From: Xanthomonas sp. 3793
Lineage (GTDB): Bacteria; Pseudomonadota; Gammaproteobacteria; Xanthomonadales; Xanthomonadaceae
Length of the DNA stretch: 64,000 bases
Assembly: GCF_024806835.1 (NCBI RefSeq)
Contig: NZ_JANTYU010000007.1
Coordinates: forward strand, 186,001-250,000
Direction: 5' to 3'
Shown in pieces: positions 45,375 through 57,000 of this stretch; position 1 is the first letter of the stretch; the number at the start of each line of letters is the position of its first letter. The translations under genes were made by a program, and so were the position numbers. The notes beneath the pieces are model-generated. The model saw nothing but the letters and a program-made list of their open reading frames with translations, was not told where the DNA came from and did no database searches.

Positions 45375-45829
45375 AACACCTGCAATGCCGCACGCGGCGG
45401 GCCATCGCCCAGCCACAGCGTGCCAATGCTGATCGGCAAGCTGAAGCGACGGGGACCGGCGCTACCGGGATTGATGTACAGCACACCGTCGTGCGTCCGT
45501 ATCGATGGCTTGTGCGAATGCCCGCTGATGATCACATCTGCAGCAACATCCGCTGCCAGCGTTTTGAGATCGTGCAGCACATGGATCCGCACGCCTGCGA
45601 TCAACAGGTCCAGCGTTTCCGGAAGCTGCGCTGCCCAGGGCTTGTTGTCGATATTGCCGGCGATCACATGCAGCGGTGCCAGTGCCTGCAGGGCGGTGAG
45701 GATCTCCGGCTTGCCCACATCGCCGGCATGGATGATCGTCGCGCAGCCCTGCAATGCAGCCACCGCCTCGGGCCGCAGCACGCCGTGCGTGTCGGAGATC
45801 AGGCCAATGCGTAAGGCTGAAGCCGTCAT
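45362..45829 (-). CDS. YfcE/MJ0936-type metallophosphoesterase
   Basis: 155 residues. All metal-ligand motifs are visible: IGLISDTHG, IIHAGDVGKPEIL, VIAGNIDNKPW, HDLKTL and VIISGHSHKPSI. Small cytoplasmic phosphodiesterases of this type cleave phosphodiester model substrates; the physiological target is unknown. Stands alone between the low-GC ORF and the PepSY operon. Confidence 0.92.
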   Translation of the reverse strand: MTASALRIGLISDTHGVLRPEAVAALQGCATIIHAGDVGKPEILTALQALAPLHVIAGNIDNKPWAAQLPETLDLLIAGVRIHVLHDLKTLAADVAADVIISGHSHKPSIRTHDGVLYINPGSAGPRRFSLPISIGTLWLGDGPPRAALQVFQSH

Positions 45830-45996
45830 CGGTTATGGGTGAGGGTGGCGGGCGATGAGGATGCACTGCCGGGTGATGCCCTCGCGTCAACGTGCTACGG
45901 AGTCGAGGCGGCAGCACCTCCAGCAGCCCAACCCCGCCATGGCAGCTGCCGCCCGCACCGTGGCGTGCCGGGTATCAGTCGACTCAGGGCATAGCC

Positions 45997-47550
45997 TCAG
46001 TGCGGTGCACGCGCTTTCCAGGCCCAGACGCTGTTGGGATCGCCCTGCAGTCCGCGCCGTTTGCTTGCACGCGCCAATTGCCAGTATGTCCATGCCAACA
46101 CCAGCGCAATCAGGTCCACGCCGAGTACCGTGGCGTCCTGCCATGGCAGTACCAGGCCGCGCGCGGAAACACAGCTGGCCAGCGGAATCAGCGCCGTCAG
46201 ACCTGCGCAGACCAGCAGGACCTCGTGCGCACCACGTGCGGTGGGGCGGATCAGCGCCCACACCAATACGGCCGCAAAGACCGCGTAATAGACGTAACCC
46301 TCCTGTCCGGCCGGCAACAAACGCGCCGCGATGAACAACACCGAGATGCCGGCCACGCTGCCCAGACAGACACCGACCGTGAGCCGCGCCATCGCATGGG
46401 TGCGGCGTGGCTGCACGGGTTGGCGGCGCTTGCGCCGGGTTTCGATCCACAGCAGGTTGCCGCTGTAGAACAGGAAGGCACCGCCCAGGCCGAGCAGGAA
46501 GTACAGCCAGCGTACCGGCGCATGCCCGAAGTTGCCGAAGTGCAACGCCTGCAAGCCGCGTAACGCAGCGGTGCCGGGCGACATGGTGGCCGGTGCCAGC
46601 ACGCGCAGCACCTGGCCCGTGGTGGCGTCCAGCGCCACACCGCCCAGCGTGTTGAGCCGGCGTTGGTCGTGATGGCCATAGACCTCCACCCGCGCATTGG
46701 CGTCGCCGGCATCGTGGAAGGCCAGAGACTCCGGCACGAAGCCCGGGCTGGCCGCGCGCGAAGCGTCGAGCAGGGTTGCGATCGGCAGCAGCGGTGCTGC
46801 GCGTCTGGCCGGCGCCACATGCGGTGCGAGCTCGAAATCCGGCTCCAGGATCTGCATCAGCTTGCCGTCGAACACCAGGAACTGAAATGGCGCCAGCAGC
46901 AATACGCCCAGGCACAGCACCGCGCCGGACCAGGCAAAGATCACATGGAACGGCAGCGACAGCATGCCCACCAGATTGTGCGCGTCCTGCCACAGGCGCT
47001 TGAGGTTGGCGCCGATGCGCAGTGCGAACAGGTCCTTGAAGAACACCGGCGCATACAGCACCACGCCGCTGACCAGCGCCAGCCCGTACAGCACGCTCAC
47101 CACACCGAACAGATAGGTGCCGAAAACGCGTGGCAGGCCGGCGGTGAAGTGCAGGTCGTAGAGAAAATCGGCAAAGCCCACACGCTGCGGCAGCTCCAGC
47201 AGGCCGCCGTCCGGCGCGGCCTGGTACTGACGCATGCCACCGCTGGCATCGGCCTGCGCGCCATACCAGTACAAGCGCGGTATCGGCCCGTGCTCGCCGG
47301 GCAACAGCAGCAGGAACGATTCGGCCACCTGCGGGTGTGTGGCGATGACCGTGTCCAGCAAGGTCTGCGCAGCGGCAACCGGCTCGGCAGGCGCCTTGTC
47401 CGCAACCGCCGGCGCAGCCTGCCAGGCGCTGAGCTCATGGGTGAACACGGTGATCGCGCCGGCATAGAAGGCGATGAACAAGGCCATGCCGGCCAACAGA
47501 CCCATCCAGCTGTGGACCGACAGAAACGCGCGCAAGGTCGATGCTTTCAT
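45997..47550 (-). CDS. PepSY-associated transmembrane protein (iron-siderophore locus type)
   Basis: 517 residues from ATG 47550. Begins FLSVHSWMGLLAGMALFIAF, the conserved first helix of PepSY_TM proteins; FADFLYDLHFTAGLPRVFGT and WQDAHNLVGMLSLPFHVIFA hold the periplasmic and membrane histidines seen in FsqB/PiuB-like ferric-siderophore reductases. Eight or so membrane segments. Probably reduces ferric chelates or passes electrons at the inner membrane. The start overlaps the 47819 gene by 4 bp. Confidence 0.88.
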   Translation of the reverse strand: MKASTLRAFLSVHSWMGLLAGMALFIAFYAGAITVFTHELSAWQAAPAVADKAPAEPVAAAQTLLDTVIATHPQVAESFLLLLPGEHGPIPRLYWYGAQADASGGMRQYQAAPDGGLLELPQRVGFADFLYDLHFTAGLPRVFGTYLFGVVSVLYGLALVSGVVLYAPVFFKDLFALRIGANLKRLWQDAHNLVGMLSLPFHVIFAWSGAVLCLGVLLLAPFQFLVFDGKLMQILEPDFELAPHVAPARRAAPLLPIATLLDASRAASPGFVPESLAFHDAGDANARVEVYGHHDQRRLNTLGGVALDATTGQVLRVLAPATMSPGTAALRGLQALHFGNFGHAPVRWLYFLLGLGGAFLFYSGNLLWIETRRKRRQPVQPRRTHAMARLTVGVCLGSVAGISVLFIAARLLPAGQEGYVYYAVFAAVLVWALIRPTARGAHEVLLVCAGLTALIPLASCVSARGLVLPWQDATVLGVDLIALVLAWTYWQLARASKRRGLQGDPNSVWAWKARAPH

Positions 47551-47819
47551 GCGCCCGGCTCCGTCCAGCCCACTGCCTTGATGCCTGCAAGCGCGAGGTA
47601 GCACAGCAGCGTCAGCCCGCCGAGTACAACCCAGGCACGCGATGCGCTACGGAACACGAACGGCAAGGCCATCGCACCGATCCATACCGGAAACATCAGC
47701 AGCAGCCATGCCAGCGTGTAGCTTTGCTGCGGCCCCGGCAGCAACAAGGCGCACAGGCCGACCACGCCCACCGCAAGCGGCAGGCCCAGCACCACTGCAG
47801 CCAGCCACCTAGCCCCCAT
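47547..47819 (-). CDS. Small membrane protein, DUF3649-like
   Basis: 90 residues from ATG 47819, three membrane segments (LAAVVLGLPLAVGVVGLCAL, YTLAWLLLMFPVWIGAMALP, VLGGLTLLCYLALAGIKAVG) and the FRSASRAW turn typical of DUF3649 iron-uptake-associated proteins. Both ends overlap neighbours (4 bp with the PepSY gene, 11 bp with the 48108 gene). Confidence 0.75.
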   Translation of the reverse strand: MGARWLAAVVLGLPLAVGVVGLCALLLPGPQQSYTLAWLLLMFPVWIGAMALPFVFRSASRAWVVLGGLTLLCYLALAGIKAVGWTEPGA

Positions 47820-48108
47820 GGCGCACCTGCCTGCGTTGCGCACGCGCCTGCTGCCAGGCATCCAGAGACGGCAGCGCCACCGCCGCCAGCATCAGCGCCG
47901 TCGCCGCGGCGAAGATGCCGGCCCAGGTGCCCAACGCTTGCGTGGCGCAGCCCAGCGACAGCAGCAGCAATGCGCTGGCGCCGATGCGTAGTGCGCGCAC
48001 GGACAGCCGGCGCTGCGGCCACAGGCGCTGATGCCTTGTTGCCATGTAGAACCCGAGCGCCGACGTCGCAGCGGTGAGCAGATAGCACAGTGTCAACAGG
48101 CCGCTCAT
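47809..48108 (-). CDS. Small membrane protein, DUF3325-like
   Basis: 99 residues from ATG 48108, three membrane segments (LLTLCYLLTAATSALGFYMA, ASALLLLSLGCATQALGTWA, GIFAAATALMLAAVALPSLD). The size and ATRHQRLWP turn after helix 1 recall DUF3325, which accompanies DUF3649 and PepSY genes in siderophore operons of Gammaproteobacteria. Family call is from pattern and context, not a search. Confidence 0.7.
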   Translation of the reverse strand: MSGLLTLCYLLTAATSALGFYMATRHQRLWPQRRLSVRALRIGASALLLLSLGCATQALGTWAGIFAAATALMLAAVALPSLDAWQQARAQRRQVRHGG

Positions 48109-48332
48109 GCCTGCGCCTGTGTCGAAGCGGAAAACGGCACCACCGCACCAAGCTGCACAGGCCGCGTGCCGACACCTTGCGCGCCGACACACGGTGAACG
48201 TGCAGGCCACACAAGTGCATGCGCGCACCCAGCGATGCGCACGGCATGGATAGAAGACTCAACCAGCGAAGCAACAACAGCAATCAAGACGCCCACGCAC
48301 ACACTCCCGTACAAGCGGTCGACGGAAGGCAT
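48105..48332 (-). CDS. Possible small membrane protein heading the PepSY operon
   Basis: 75 residues from ATG 48332, one hydrophobic helix (VCVGVLIAVVASLVESSIHA) then a cysteine-containing tail. Its stop overlaps the next start as ATGA, the same coupling as between the other genes of this operon, which is the main support. No family recognised and codon use is not decisive. Confidence 0.4.
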   Translation of the reverse strand: MPSVDRLYGSVCVGVLIAVVASLVESSIHAVRIAGCAHALVWPARSPCVGAQGVGTRPVQLGAVVPFSASTQAQA

Positions 48333-48457
48333 GGCGGCGGCTGTGCCCGGCAGCCCTCCCCGGGCCACCTGATTCGCGGATGACAACCTCGCTGTGCCGC
48401 CCAGTGGCGCACGCAGCAAGGTGTTGGCCGTTCCAAGGCGCGCAATCTAGCAGGTGC

Positions 48458-48488
48458 CACAGCGCCGGACCAGCGGTCCGGCGCTGTG
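48458..48488. terminator. Strong hairpin after glgB
   Basis: cacagcgccggacc at 48458-48471 pairs perfectly with ggtccggcgctgtg at 48475-48488 around a 3-base loop. It lies 10 bp past the glgB stop on the minus strand. No clear T-run follows, so the efficiency is uncertain. Confidence 0.7.
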
Positions 48489-48497
48489 TGCGGTGCA

Positions 48498-50696
48498 TCA
48501 GCCGTGCGGTGTGAGCACGATGACGCCCAGCGGCGGCAGCAGCAGCGGCAACGATTGCGCATGCCCATGCATGGATTGATGCTCGGCGGTCACCACACCG
48601 CCGTTGCCAAGATTGGCACCACCGTAGATGCCGGCATCGCTGTTGAACACTTCGCGCCACTGGCCGCCCTGCGGCGCGCCAATGCGGTAGCCGTGCTGCA
48701 CCACCGGGGTGAAGTTGATCACCACCAGTACCGGGGCATCGCCGCGTTTGCCCTTGCGCAGGAACGCCACCACGCTGTTGGCCGCATCATCGCCCACCAC
48801 CCACGCAAACCCGGCCGGATCGTCATCCTGCGCGTGCAGCGCGGGGTATTCGACATACAGCCTGTTCAAGTCACGCACCAGGGTCTGCACACCGCGATGG
48901 CGCGGGTCGTCGAGCAACTGCCAGGGGATGCCGCCGTCGTGATTCCATTCGGTGGGCTGGCCGAACTCGCAGCCCATGAACAGCAACTTGCGCCCCGGGT
49001 GGGTGAACATGAAACCCAGGTAGGCGCGCAGGTTGGCGAAGCGCTGCCAGTCGTCGCCCGGCATCCGCCCCAGTAACGAGCCCTTGCCGTGCACCACTTC
49101 GTCGTGCGAGATCGGCAGCACGAAGCGCTCCGAATACGCGTAGACCATGCTGAAGGTCAGCTCGCCGTGGTGGTAACGGCGGTAGATCGGATCCAGTGCG
49201 GCATAATGCAGGGTGTCGTGCATCCAGCCCATGTTCCACTTGTAGTGGAAGCCCAGGCCGCCGTGCGCCACATCGGCAGTGACGCCGGGGAACGCGGTGG
49301 ATTCCTCGGCAATCATCACCGCACCCGGGGTGTGCTCGCGCACCACCTCGTTGAGCCGGCGCAGGAAGGCGATGGTCTCGTAGTTCTCGCGCCCGCCATG
49401 GATATTGGGCACCCACTCGCCGGCATTGCGGCTGTAGTCGCGGTACAGCATCGACGCCACCGCATCCACGCGCAGGCCATCGACATGGAAGCGTTGCAGG
49501 AACTCCAGCGCACTGGCGATCAGGAACCCGGACACCTCGCGCCGCCCGTGGTTGTAGATCAGCGTATTCCAGTCGCGATGGAAGCCCTCGCGCGGGTCGG
49601 CATGTTCGTACAGCGCGGTGCCGTCGAAGTGCGCCAGGCCATGCGCGTCGGTGGGAAAGTGCGCCGGCACCCAGTCGACGATCACGCCGATGCCTTCGCG
49701 GTGGCAGCGATCGACGAAGCGGGCGAAGCCATCCGGCGAGCCGAAGCGCGCGGTCGGCGCGAACAGGCCCAGCGGCTGGTAGCCCCACGAGCCGCCGAAC
49801 GGATGCTCGGTCACCGGCATCAGCTCGACGTGGGTGAAGCCCATGTCCGCCACGTATGGGATCAGGCGGTCGGCCAGGCCATCCCAGTCCAGGTCCACGC
49901 CTTCCTCGCGCAACCAGGAACCGGCATGGATCTCGTAGATGCTCATCGGTGCGTCGTGCGCCTGGCGGCGCGCGCGCGTGGCCATCCAGCCGTCATCGCT
50001 CCACTGATGCGGGGTGGGATCGGCCACGATCGAGGCGGTGCCCGGCGCCAGCTCGGCACGACGCGCGACCGGGTCCGCCTTGGCCGGCAGCTCATGGCCA
50101 TGCGGGCCGCGCAACTGGTACTTGTAGTGCGCACCAGGGCCGACGTCGGGCACGAACAGCTCCCACACGCCGGACTGGTGCCGCAGCCGCATCGGATGGC
50201 GGCGTGCGTCCCAACTGTTGAAATCGCCCACCACCGCCACGCGCGAGGCATTGGGTGCCCACACCGCAAAGCGCGTACCGCGCACGCCGTCCACCTCCAC
50301 CACGTTCGCGCCCAGTGCATCGGCCAGCTGCAGGTGGTGGCCTTCGCTGATCAGGTGCAGGTCGAAGTCGCTGAGTTGCGGCCCGAACGCATACGGGTCG
50401 GCGGTGTCCTGCTCGCCGCCGGGCCAGCCGATACGCAGCCGATACGCACCCTGCGCCGGCAATTCGCCGGCAAACAAGCCGGCTTCCGGGCCAGCCTCCA
50501 GGGCGATCGTCTGCCCGTCATCCAGGACGGCGCTCACCCGCTCGGCGCCCGGCAGGTAGGTGCGCAACACCCGCCCTGCGTCGGTCGGGTGGGCGCCCAG
50601 TACAGCGAAGGCGTCGCCATGGCGTGCTTCGGCCAGGGCGCGTACCACGCCGGGATCCCATCGATTGGTCACTGCTGTCATCACTCCACTCATCAT
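48498..50696 (-). CDS. glgB: 1,4-alpha-glucan branching enzyme (GlgB)
   Basis: 732 residues from ATG 50696, overlapping the treS-mak stop (ATGATG). N-terminal N1 and CBM48 domains ([40 protein letters not shown]), then the GH13 barrel: [17 protein letters not shown] with the nucleophile Asp, [16 protein letters not shown] with the acid Glu, and [20 protein letters not shown]. It moves segments of linear alpha-1,4 glucan onto O-6 branch points. In the GlgE route it branches the polymer made by GlgE, and does so in the cytoplasm. Confidence 0.96.
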   Translation of the reverse strand: MMSGVMTAVTNRWDPGVVRALAEARHGDAFAVLGAHPTDAGRVLRTYLPGAERVSAVLDDGQTIALEAGPEAGLFAGELPAQGAYRLRIGWPGGEQDTADPYAFGPQLSDFDLHLISEGHHLQLADALGANVVEVDGVRGTRFAVWAPNASRVAVVGDFNSWDARRHPMRLRHQSGVWELFVPDVGPGAHYKYQLRGPHGHELPAKADPVARRAELAPGTASIVADPTPHQWSDDGWMATRARRQAHDAPMSIYEIHAGSWLREEGVDLDWDGLADRLIPYVADMGFTHVELMPVTEHPFGGSWGYQPLGLFAPTARFGSPDGFARFVDRCHREGIGVIVDWVPAHFPTDAHGLAHFDGTALYEHADPREGFHRDWNTLIYNHGRREVSGFLIASALEFLQRFHVDGLRVDAVASMLYRDYSRNAGEWVPNIHGGRENYETIAFLRRLNEVVREHTPGAVMIAEESTAFPGVTADVAHGGLGFHYKWNMGWMHDTLHYAALDPIYRRYHHGELTFSMVYAYSERFVLPISHDEVVHGKGSLLGRMPGDDWQRFANLRAYLGFMFTHPGRKLLFMGCEFGQPTEWNHDGGIPWQLLDDPRHRGVQTLVRDLNRLYVEYPALHAQDDDPAGFAWVVGDDAANSVVAFLRKGKRGDAPVLVVINFTPVVQHGYRIGAPQGGQWREVFNSDAGIYGGANLGNGGVVTAEHQSMHGHAQSLPLLLPPLGVIVLTPHG

Positions 50697-53600
50697 GTGT
50701 CTCCTGCACCGGCGCGTGCGCGTTGCAGGATGCGTCGCAAGCCTTCGATCGGCACCATCAACCAGCCCGGGCGATTGGCCGCTTCATAGCGCACTTCGTA
50801 ACAGGCCTTCTCCACCAGGAACAGCAAGGTGGCCGCGTTGAACGCCGCCGGCGCAATCCACGGATGGGCGCTGGCGTCGAGCACGGCATGGTAAGCGTCC
50901 AGGAAGGCCTGTGTGGAGCGGCGGCGGAACTGCACCAGAAATTCATCCAGATGCGTGTCCACCCCGACGCCCGCGCGTGCGGCGGTACCTTCCTCGCCGC
51001 GTGCCGAGACTTCGCTGGCGTAATCGAGCGAGCGCAGGAAGCCGGCCACATCGCGCAGCGGGCTGGCCTTGGCGCGCCGTTCGGACAGCGGCTTGGCCGG
51101 CTCGCCCTCGAAATCGATCAGCACCACATCGTCGAAGGCCACCAGGATCTGACCCAGGTGGAAATCGCCATGCACGCGGGTCAGCAAGGAACCGGCCAGC
51201 ACGCTCGGCGCCTGGGCGAGCAGGGCATCCAGCTGCGGGCGTTCGGCGAGCACCGCTTCCAGTGCCTCACGCTCGCCCGGTTCTTCGCTGCCGGACAAGC
51301 GCGCGTTGACCATCTCCCACATCTCTTCGACCTGCCGCGCCACACCGGCCACCACGTCGTTGGCAGTGGGCAGATCGATCCGCTGCGGTGCAAAGTCCGC
51401 ATCGTCTGTCTGCCGCGACAGCGCTTCGTGCAACTCCGCCAGGCGCTTGCCGACCACCGCCGCAAACGCGTCGTAGCCGGCAATGGCTTCGGCGCGCGAC
51501 TCGTCGGTTTGCGCGGTGGCGTATTCGTCGAAACTGCGCGCCAGATGGTCCAGCGTCCAACGCCAGGCATCGCCCTGATTGCGGATGAAGCCCTGCAGCA
51601 ATGCAATCGTAGTCACAGTGCCCTGTCCGTCGACGCGGCTGACGCTGCCCAGCAGCGGCGCCGCATTGGCGTAGCCCAGCTCGGTCAGGCGGCGGCCGAT
51701 TTCGATTTCCGGGTTCGCACCGATCGCCACATGCCGCAGCAGCTTGAACACCGCCTTGTCGGCGACCACCAGCGAGCTGTTGCTCTGTTCGGCCGACAAC
51801 CAGCGAATGTCCGGATCGGCCGGGATCTCCAGCCTGGCCAGCGCGGGCGTGGCTTCGAATCGCACCTGGCCTTGCTGCGAGGGATCGTCGCCATCGCAGA
51901 AGTCCAGCGTCGCATCGGTCCGCAAGGCATCGATCACCCCACGCACCATCGGCTTGAGCGCAAACGCGTCGGTGAGATAGCCCACCTCGCGCCCTTGCCG
52001 CACGCGCGCCAGGGCCAGCTGCTCGGCCAGGGTGCTGGGCTGGTCGCGCTCCCACACGATGCCGATCGGCAGCATGTACGAGGCGTGGTGGCCGTCTTCC
52101 AGCTCCACGTCCAGCTCCAGCAGGCTCATCGGCTCATCGCCCGGCAGGGGAGTGCGGCGCGAAATGCGCACGCTGCGCAGCGCCTGATCCTTGGCCGAGA
52201 ACCAGCGCCGCGCCGACAGCCACGCCGGCAGGATTTCGCCTTCCAGGGTGGGCAGATGCGGCAGCAATGCATTGCTTTCGTCGGTGTCGCTGCGCAATAC
52301 CAGCGTGCGGTAATCCGGCAATGGAACCGGGCTGGGCACGTGCCAGTCCGGCAAGGTGCCTTCGCTGACCAGCTGGAACGCGTAGAAACCGAACGGCGGC
52401 ACTGTGAGCAGGTAGGTCAGCCGGCCGATCGGCGGGAAGCTGCCGCCGCCGATGATGTCCACCGGTACGCGGCCTTCGAACTCGGACAGATCCAGCTCCA
52501 CCGCCTGCAACGTGTGCGACAGGTTGGCCACGCACAGCACGGTTTCGTCCTGATGACAGCGCAGGTACGCCAGCATGCGGCGATTGCCCGGGTACAAAAA
52601 GCGCAGCGTGCCGCGACCGAAGGCCCGGTAGCGCTTGCGCACGCTGAGCACGCGGCGGGTCCAGGTCAGCAGCGAATGCTGGTCGCGGATCTGCGCTTCC
52701 ACATTGACGGCCTGGAAGCCGTACAGCGGGTCCATCACCGGCGGCAACACCAGCTGCGCCGGGTCGGCGCGCGAGAAACCGCCGTTGCGATCGATCGACC
52801 ACTGCATCGGCGTGCGCACGCCATCGCGGTCGCCCAGATGGATGTTGTCACCCATGCCGATCTCGTCACCGTAATACAGCACCGGCGTGCCGGGCATGGT
52901 CAGCAACAGGGAGGTCATCAATTCGATGCGGCGACGGTCGCGCTCCAGCAGCGGCGCCAGACGGCGACGGATGCCGAGGTTGATGCGCGCGCGGCGATCG
53001 GAGGCATAGGTCTGCCACAGATAATCGCGCTCCGAATCGGTGACCATTTCCAGCGTCAGCTCATCGTGGTTGCGCAGGAAGATTGCCCACTGGCAGCTCT
53101 CCGGAATCTCCGGGGTCTGGCGCATGATGTCGGTGATCGGGAAGCGGTCTTCGCGCGCGATCGCCATATACATGCGCGGCATCAGCGGGAAGTGGAACGC
53201 CATATGGCATTCGTCGGCGTTCTGGCCGAAGTATTGCTGCGTATCTTCCGGCCACATGTTGGCTTCGGCCAGCAGCATGCGGTCCGGGTATTCGGCATCC
53301 AGGGTGGCGCGGATCTTGCGCAGGATGGCGTGGGTCTCGGGGAGGTTTTCGTTGGAAGTGCCCGAACGCTCGATCAGGTACGGCACCGCGTCCAGGCGCA
53401 AGCCATCCACGCCGCGATCCAGCCAGAAGCGCATCACCTCCAGCACCGCTTCCAGCACCGCGGGGTTGTCGAAGTTGAGGTCCGGCTGATGCGAGTAGAA
53501 GCGATGCCAGAAGTACTGCCCGGCCACCGGATCCCAGGTCCAGTTGGACTTTTCGGTATCGCAAAAGATGATCCGCGTGCCTTCGTATTCCTGGTCGGTA

Positions 53601-54043
53601 TCGGACCATACGTAGAAGTCGCGCTCGGGCGAGCCGGCCGGTGCATTGCGTGCGCGCTGGAACCACGGGTGCTGATCGGAGGTGTGGTTGATCACCAGCT
53701 CGGTGACGATGCGGATGCCGCGCGCATGCGCCTGCGCCACCAGCTGCTCGAAATCTTCGATGCTGCCGTAGTCCGGATGCACCGCCATGTATTCGGCGAT
53801 GTCGTAGCCGTCGTCGCGGCGCGGGCTGGGGTAGAACGGCAGCAACCAGATGGTGTCCACGCCCAGCTCGGCGATGTAGTCCAGCTTGGAGATCAGGCCC
53901 GGAAAATCGCCGATGCCATCGTCGTTGGAGTCGAAGAACGACTTGACGTGCACCTGGTAGATGATCGCGTCCTTGTACCAGAGCTGGTCGGCGACCACCG
54001 CCGACTGTTCTGCGTCGGCTTGTAAAGCGGGAACTGCATTCAT
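50693..54043 (-). CDS. Trehalose synthase fused to maltokinase (TreS-Mak)
   Basis: 1116 residues from ATG 54043. The TreS GH13 part occupies about 20-560: [20 protein letters not shown], nucleophile D218 in [15 protein letters not shown], acid E260 in [11 protein letters not shown], and [13 protein letters not shown]. The maltokinase part spans about 580-1116, with [15 protein letters not shown] (D960) and [18 protein letters not shown], the aminoglycoside-kinase-type catalytic and metal motifs. TreS turns trehalose into maltose and Mak phosphorylates it to maltose 1-phosphate, the GlgE donor. Fusion channels the intermediate. Overlaps both neighbours by 4 bp. Confidence 0.95.
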   Translation of the reverse strand: MNAVPALQADAEQSAVVADQLWYKDAIIYQVHVKSFFDSNDDGIGDFPGLISKLDYIAELGVDTIWLLPFYPSPRRDDGYDIAEYMAVHPDYGSIEDFEQLVAQAHARGIRIVTELVINHTSDQHPWFQRARNAPAGSPERDFYVWSDTDQEYEGTRIIFCDTEKSNWTWDPVAGQYFWHRFYSHQPDLNFDNPAVLEAVLEVMRFWLDRGVDGLRLDAVPYLIERSGTSNENLPETHAILRKIRATLDAEYPDRMLLAEANMWPEDTQQYFGQNADECHMAFHFPLMPRMYMAIAREDRFPITDIMRQTPEIPESCQWAIFLRNHDELTLEMVTDSERDYLWQTYASDRRARINLGIRRRLAPLLERDRRRIELMTSLLLTMPGTPVLYYGDEIGMGDNIHLGDRDGVRTPMQWSIDRNGGFSRADPAQLVLPPVMDPLYGFQAVNVEAQIRDQHSLLTWTRRVLSVRKRYRAFGRGTLRFLYPGNRRMLAYLRCHQDETVLCVANLSHTLQAVELDLSEFEGRVPVDIIGGGSFPPIGRLTYLLTVPPFGFYAFQLVSEGTLPDWHVPSPVPLPDYRTLVLRSDTDESNALLPHLPTLEGEILPAWLSARRWFSAKDQALRSVRISRRTPLPGDEPMSLLELDVELEDGHHASYMLPIGIVWERDQPSTLAEQLALARVRQGREVGYLTDAFALKPMVRGVIDALRTDATLDFCDGDDPSQQGQVRFEATPALARLEIPADPDIRWLSAEQSNSSLVVADKAVFKLLRHVAIGANPEIEIGRRLTELGYANAAPLLGSVSRVDGQGTVTTIALLQGFIRNQGDAWRWTLDHLARSFDEYATAQTDESRAEAIAGYDAFAAVVGKRLAELHEALSRQTDDADFAPQRIDLPTANDVVAGVARQVEEMWEMVNARLSGSEEPGEREALEAVLAERPQLDALLAQAPSVLAGSLLTRVHGDFHLGQILVAFDDVVLIDFEGEPAKPLSERRAKASPLRDVAGFLRSLDYASEVSARGEEGTAARAGVGVDTHLDEFLVQFRRRSTQAFLDAYHAVLDASAHPWIAPAAFNAATLLFLVEKACYEVRYEAANRPGWLMVPIEGLRRILQRARAGAGDT

Positions 54044-57000
54044 GCGACCTCTCCTGCGCGGATGCGCCATAACGCGAACGGTCGCGTTGCCTCTACACGG
54101 ATGTGCTGGTATTTGCCTTGCCACTCGAAGCGGTGCCCGTCCCACAGATCTTCCACGGCAACGGTGGCGTGATCGGGCAGGCCCAGCTCCCACAACGGGA
54201 TTTCGATATCCGCGTCCTGGCCCGCCTGCGGGTCCAGGTTGATCGCCACCAGCACCATGCTGCGGCTGCGCGACAGGTAACCGGCGTCCAGGAACTTGCC
54301 GAAGTACAGCACCTGATCGTTGTGCGCCTGATAGAAACGCGTGCCCAGATGCGACTGCAATTCCGGGTGCATGCGCCGCAGCTGGTTGAAGCGGGTGATC
54401 TCGTCCACGATGTCGCCGGGCGCGCGCTCGGGCCAGGCACGCAGCTGGAACTTCTCCGAATCCAGGTACTCTTCCTTGCCCGGCGCCAGCGGCGTGGCCT
54501 CGCATAGCTCGAAGCCCTGGTACATGCCCCACAGCCCCGACAACGTGGTTGCCAGCGCGGTGCGGATCAGGTGGCCGTTGCGCCCGCTGGTCTGCAGGAA
54601 CAGTGGATTGATGTCCGGCGTATTGACGAAGAAGTGCGGGCGGAAGCATTCGCGTGGCACGCCCTGGTTCAACTCTTCCACATACTCCTGCAGCTCGTGC
54701 TTGTGGTTGCGCCAGGTGAAGTAGGTATAGGACTGCGAGAAGCCGCACTTGGCCAGCCGGTACATCATCTTCGGCCGGGTGAAGGCCTCTGACAGGAACA
54801 CCACGTCCGGCCGGCGCCCGCGGACGTCGGCAATCAGCCACTCCCAGAACGGGAACGGCTTGGTATGCGGGTTGTCCACGCGGAACAGGGTGATGCCTTC
54901 ATTGACCCAGAACAGCACCGCATCGCGCAGCGTGTTCCACAGGTCCGGTACCGCACCGCTGGCGTAGAAATCGACGTTGACGATGTCCTGGTATTTTTTC
55001 GGCGGATTTTCCGCATACGGGATGGAGCCATCCGCACGCCAGGTGAACCAGTCCTTGTGGTCCTTCAACCACGGATGATCCGGCGCGCATTGGATGGCGA
55101 AGTCCAACGCCACTTCCAGGCCATGCGCACGCGCGGCCTGGATCAGGCGACGAAACCCGTCCAGCCCACCGAGCTCGGCATGCACCTCGGTGTGGCCGCC
55201 ATCGGTGGCGCCGATCGCATACGGGCTGCCCGGCTCGCCATCGACCGCAGTGACCGAGTTGTTGCGGCCCTTGCGGTTGTTCAACCCGATCGGGTGAATC
55301 GGTGGCATGTAAAGCACATCGAAGTTCATCGCGCGGATATGCGCCAGCCGCCCGATCACATCGTCGAAGCTGCCGTGCCGCTGCGGGTCACCGCTTTGCG
55401 AGCGCGGAAACAGTTCGTACCAGCTGGCAAAATGCGCCGCGCGCCGCTCGGATTCCACCCGGTAGGTCACCGGTGTCTCGGAGCGGAACGGCTTGTCGTC
55501 GGCCAGGGCCATCGCTTGCGCGGTATCCGGCTCCAGCACGATGGCCAACTGTTGCAGCGGCTCGCGCTGCGCACCGATGCGGGTGAGGATGGCCTGCAGG
55601 CGATCGGCCAACGCACCGCTGCTGCGTGCGTGCGCGGCCTGCACCACGGCCACCGCCTCCTGCACGTCTACCGGCAGCACCGTGTTGGCCGCACGCTTCT
55701 TTTCCAGATCCGCATGCAGGGTGGCGAATACATCGCGCCAGCCTTCTACACGGAATTCGTAGGTGCCGATGCGCTCGAGCGGAAACTCCGCGCGCCAGCG
55801 ATCGTTGCCCAGCGCGCGCATTGGCGCAATGGACCAGGTCTTTGCATCGGCCGGCCGCCACAGCACCGCGACCGCGATACGGTCGTGCCCGTCGCAGAAG
55901 GCATCGGCTTCCACGCAGATGCGGTCGCCCACGGTGCGCTTGACCGGGAAGCGACCGTTGTCGACCGACGGCGTCACCGACTCGATGCACACCCGTGGCC
56001 AGGTGGCCGCGGTCTGCGCGCGCGGGCGCATCCGCGGCACCGCCAGCACATGCCGTGCCGGCACGCTGCGATAGACCCGCACTTCGCCGGGTTCCAGTGC
56101 GTCGAGCGTTGCGCCGGACAAGGTGCGGCCATCCTCGGCCAGCAGCGCCTCGGCATCGCCCAGCAGTCGCAACAGGTCCGATGCCGGAACCGGCACCACA
56201 TGCCGGGTGTCGCCATTGATCAATAGCAAGGAGGGCAGACCGCCCAGTGGCTCCACCGCAACGGCGGTCAGGCCGGTGGATTCGCGCAGCAGCGGACGCA
56301 GCCGCAGGCCGGCGTGGCTGGTCGGCAGGCCGTCGGACACGCTGATCGGCGGCGGCAAGGTCTCCAGATGCGCCTCGTCGAGCAACCACGCCCCACCCAG
56401 GGCACGCGCCAGCTGCCAGTGCTGCTCGGGCGAAGCCCCACGCTTGCCATCGGCCGCATCGAGCACCGCAACGACCTGCGACGCCAACGCACGCAGCGCC
56501 GTGTCTTCATCGAAGAACCAGCTGCCGCGCCCGTCCCACCACGCCAGCGACGAAAACGCCGCATCGAAACCGGCACCGGACAACTGCTGCAAGGCGTCCA
56601 GGCCCAGGCCCGGGGTCCACGCTGCAAACACCACCTCCGGCGCCTGCGCATGCACACGTGCGATCAGCTCGCGCCAGCGCTGTGCCGGCACCTGATGCGG
56701 CTGCAGCAACCGAAAGCCGCCCACGCCCTGCCCCACCCACTCCAGCAGGCGCGCGCTCCACCATTCCACCAATGCCGCACCTTCCTGCGCGTAGGCAAAG
56801 CGCGCCTCGGCGACCTCCGGGGTGGCACGCGGCTGGCGCGGGTCAGGTACTGCCGTGCTGCGCGCACGAAACCACTGCGGGTTATCGCGCACCACCGCGC
56901 TGGCGCCGCCGATTTCATCCAGGCGCACATCGATCAGCAACGTCACACCCGCACGATGCGCCGCCTGCGCCGTCTCGCGCAGACGGCCGTCTTGCGCGTC

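Noticed and set aside
50624..54025. 1133-codon plus-strand frame opposite treS-mak
   Set aside because: Low-complexity His/Gln/Arg composition and no family features, while the minus strand encodes complete TreS and maltokinase motifs.
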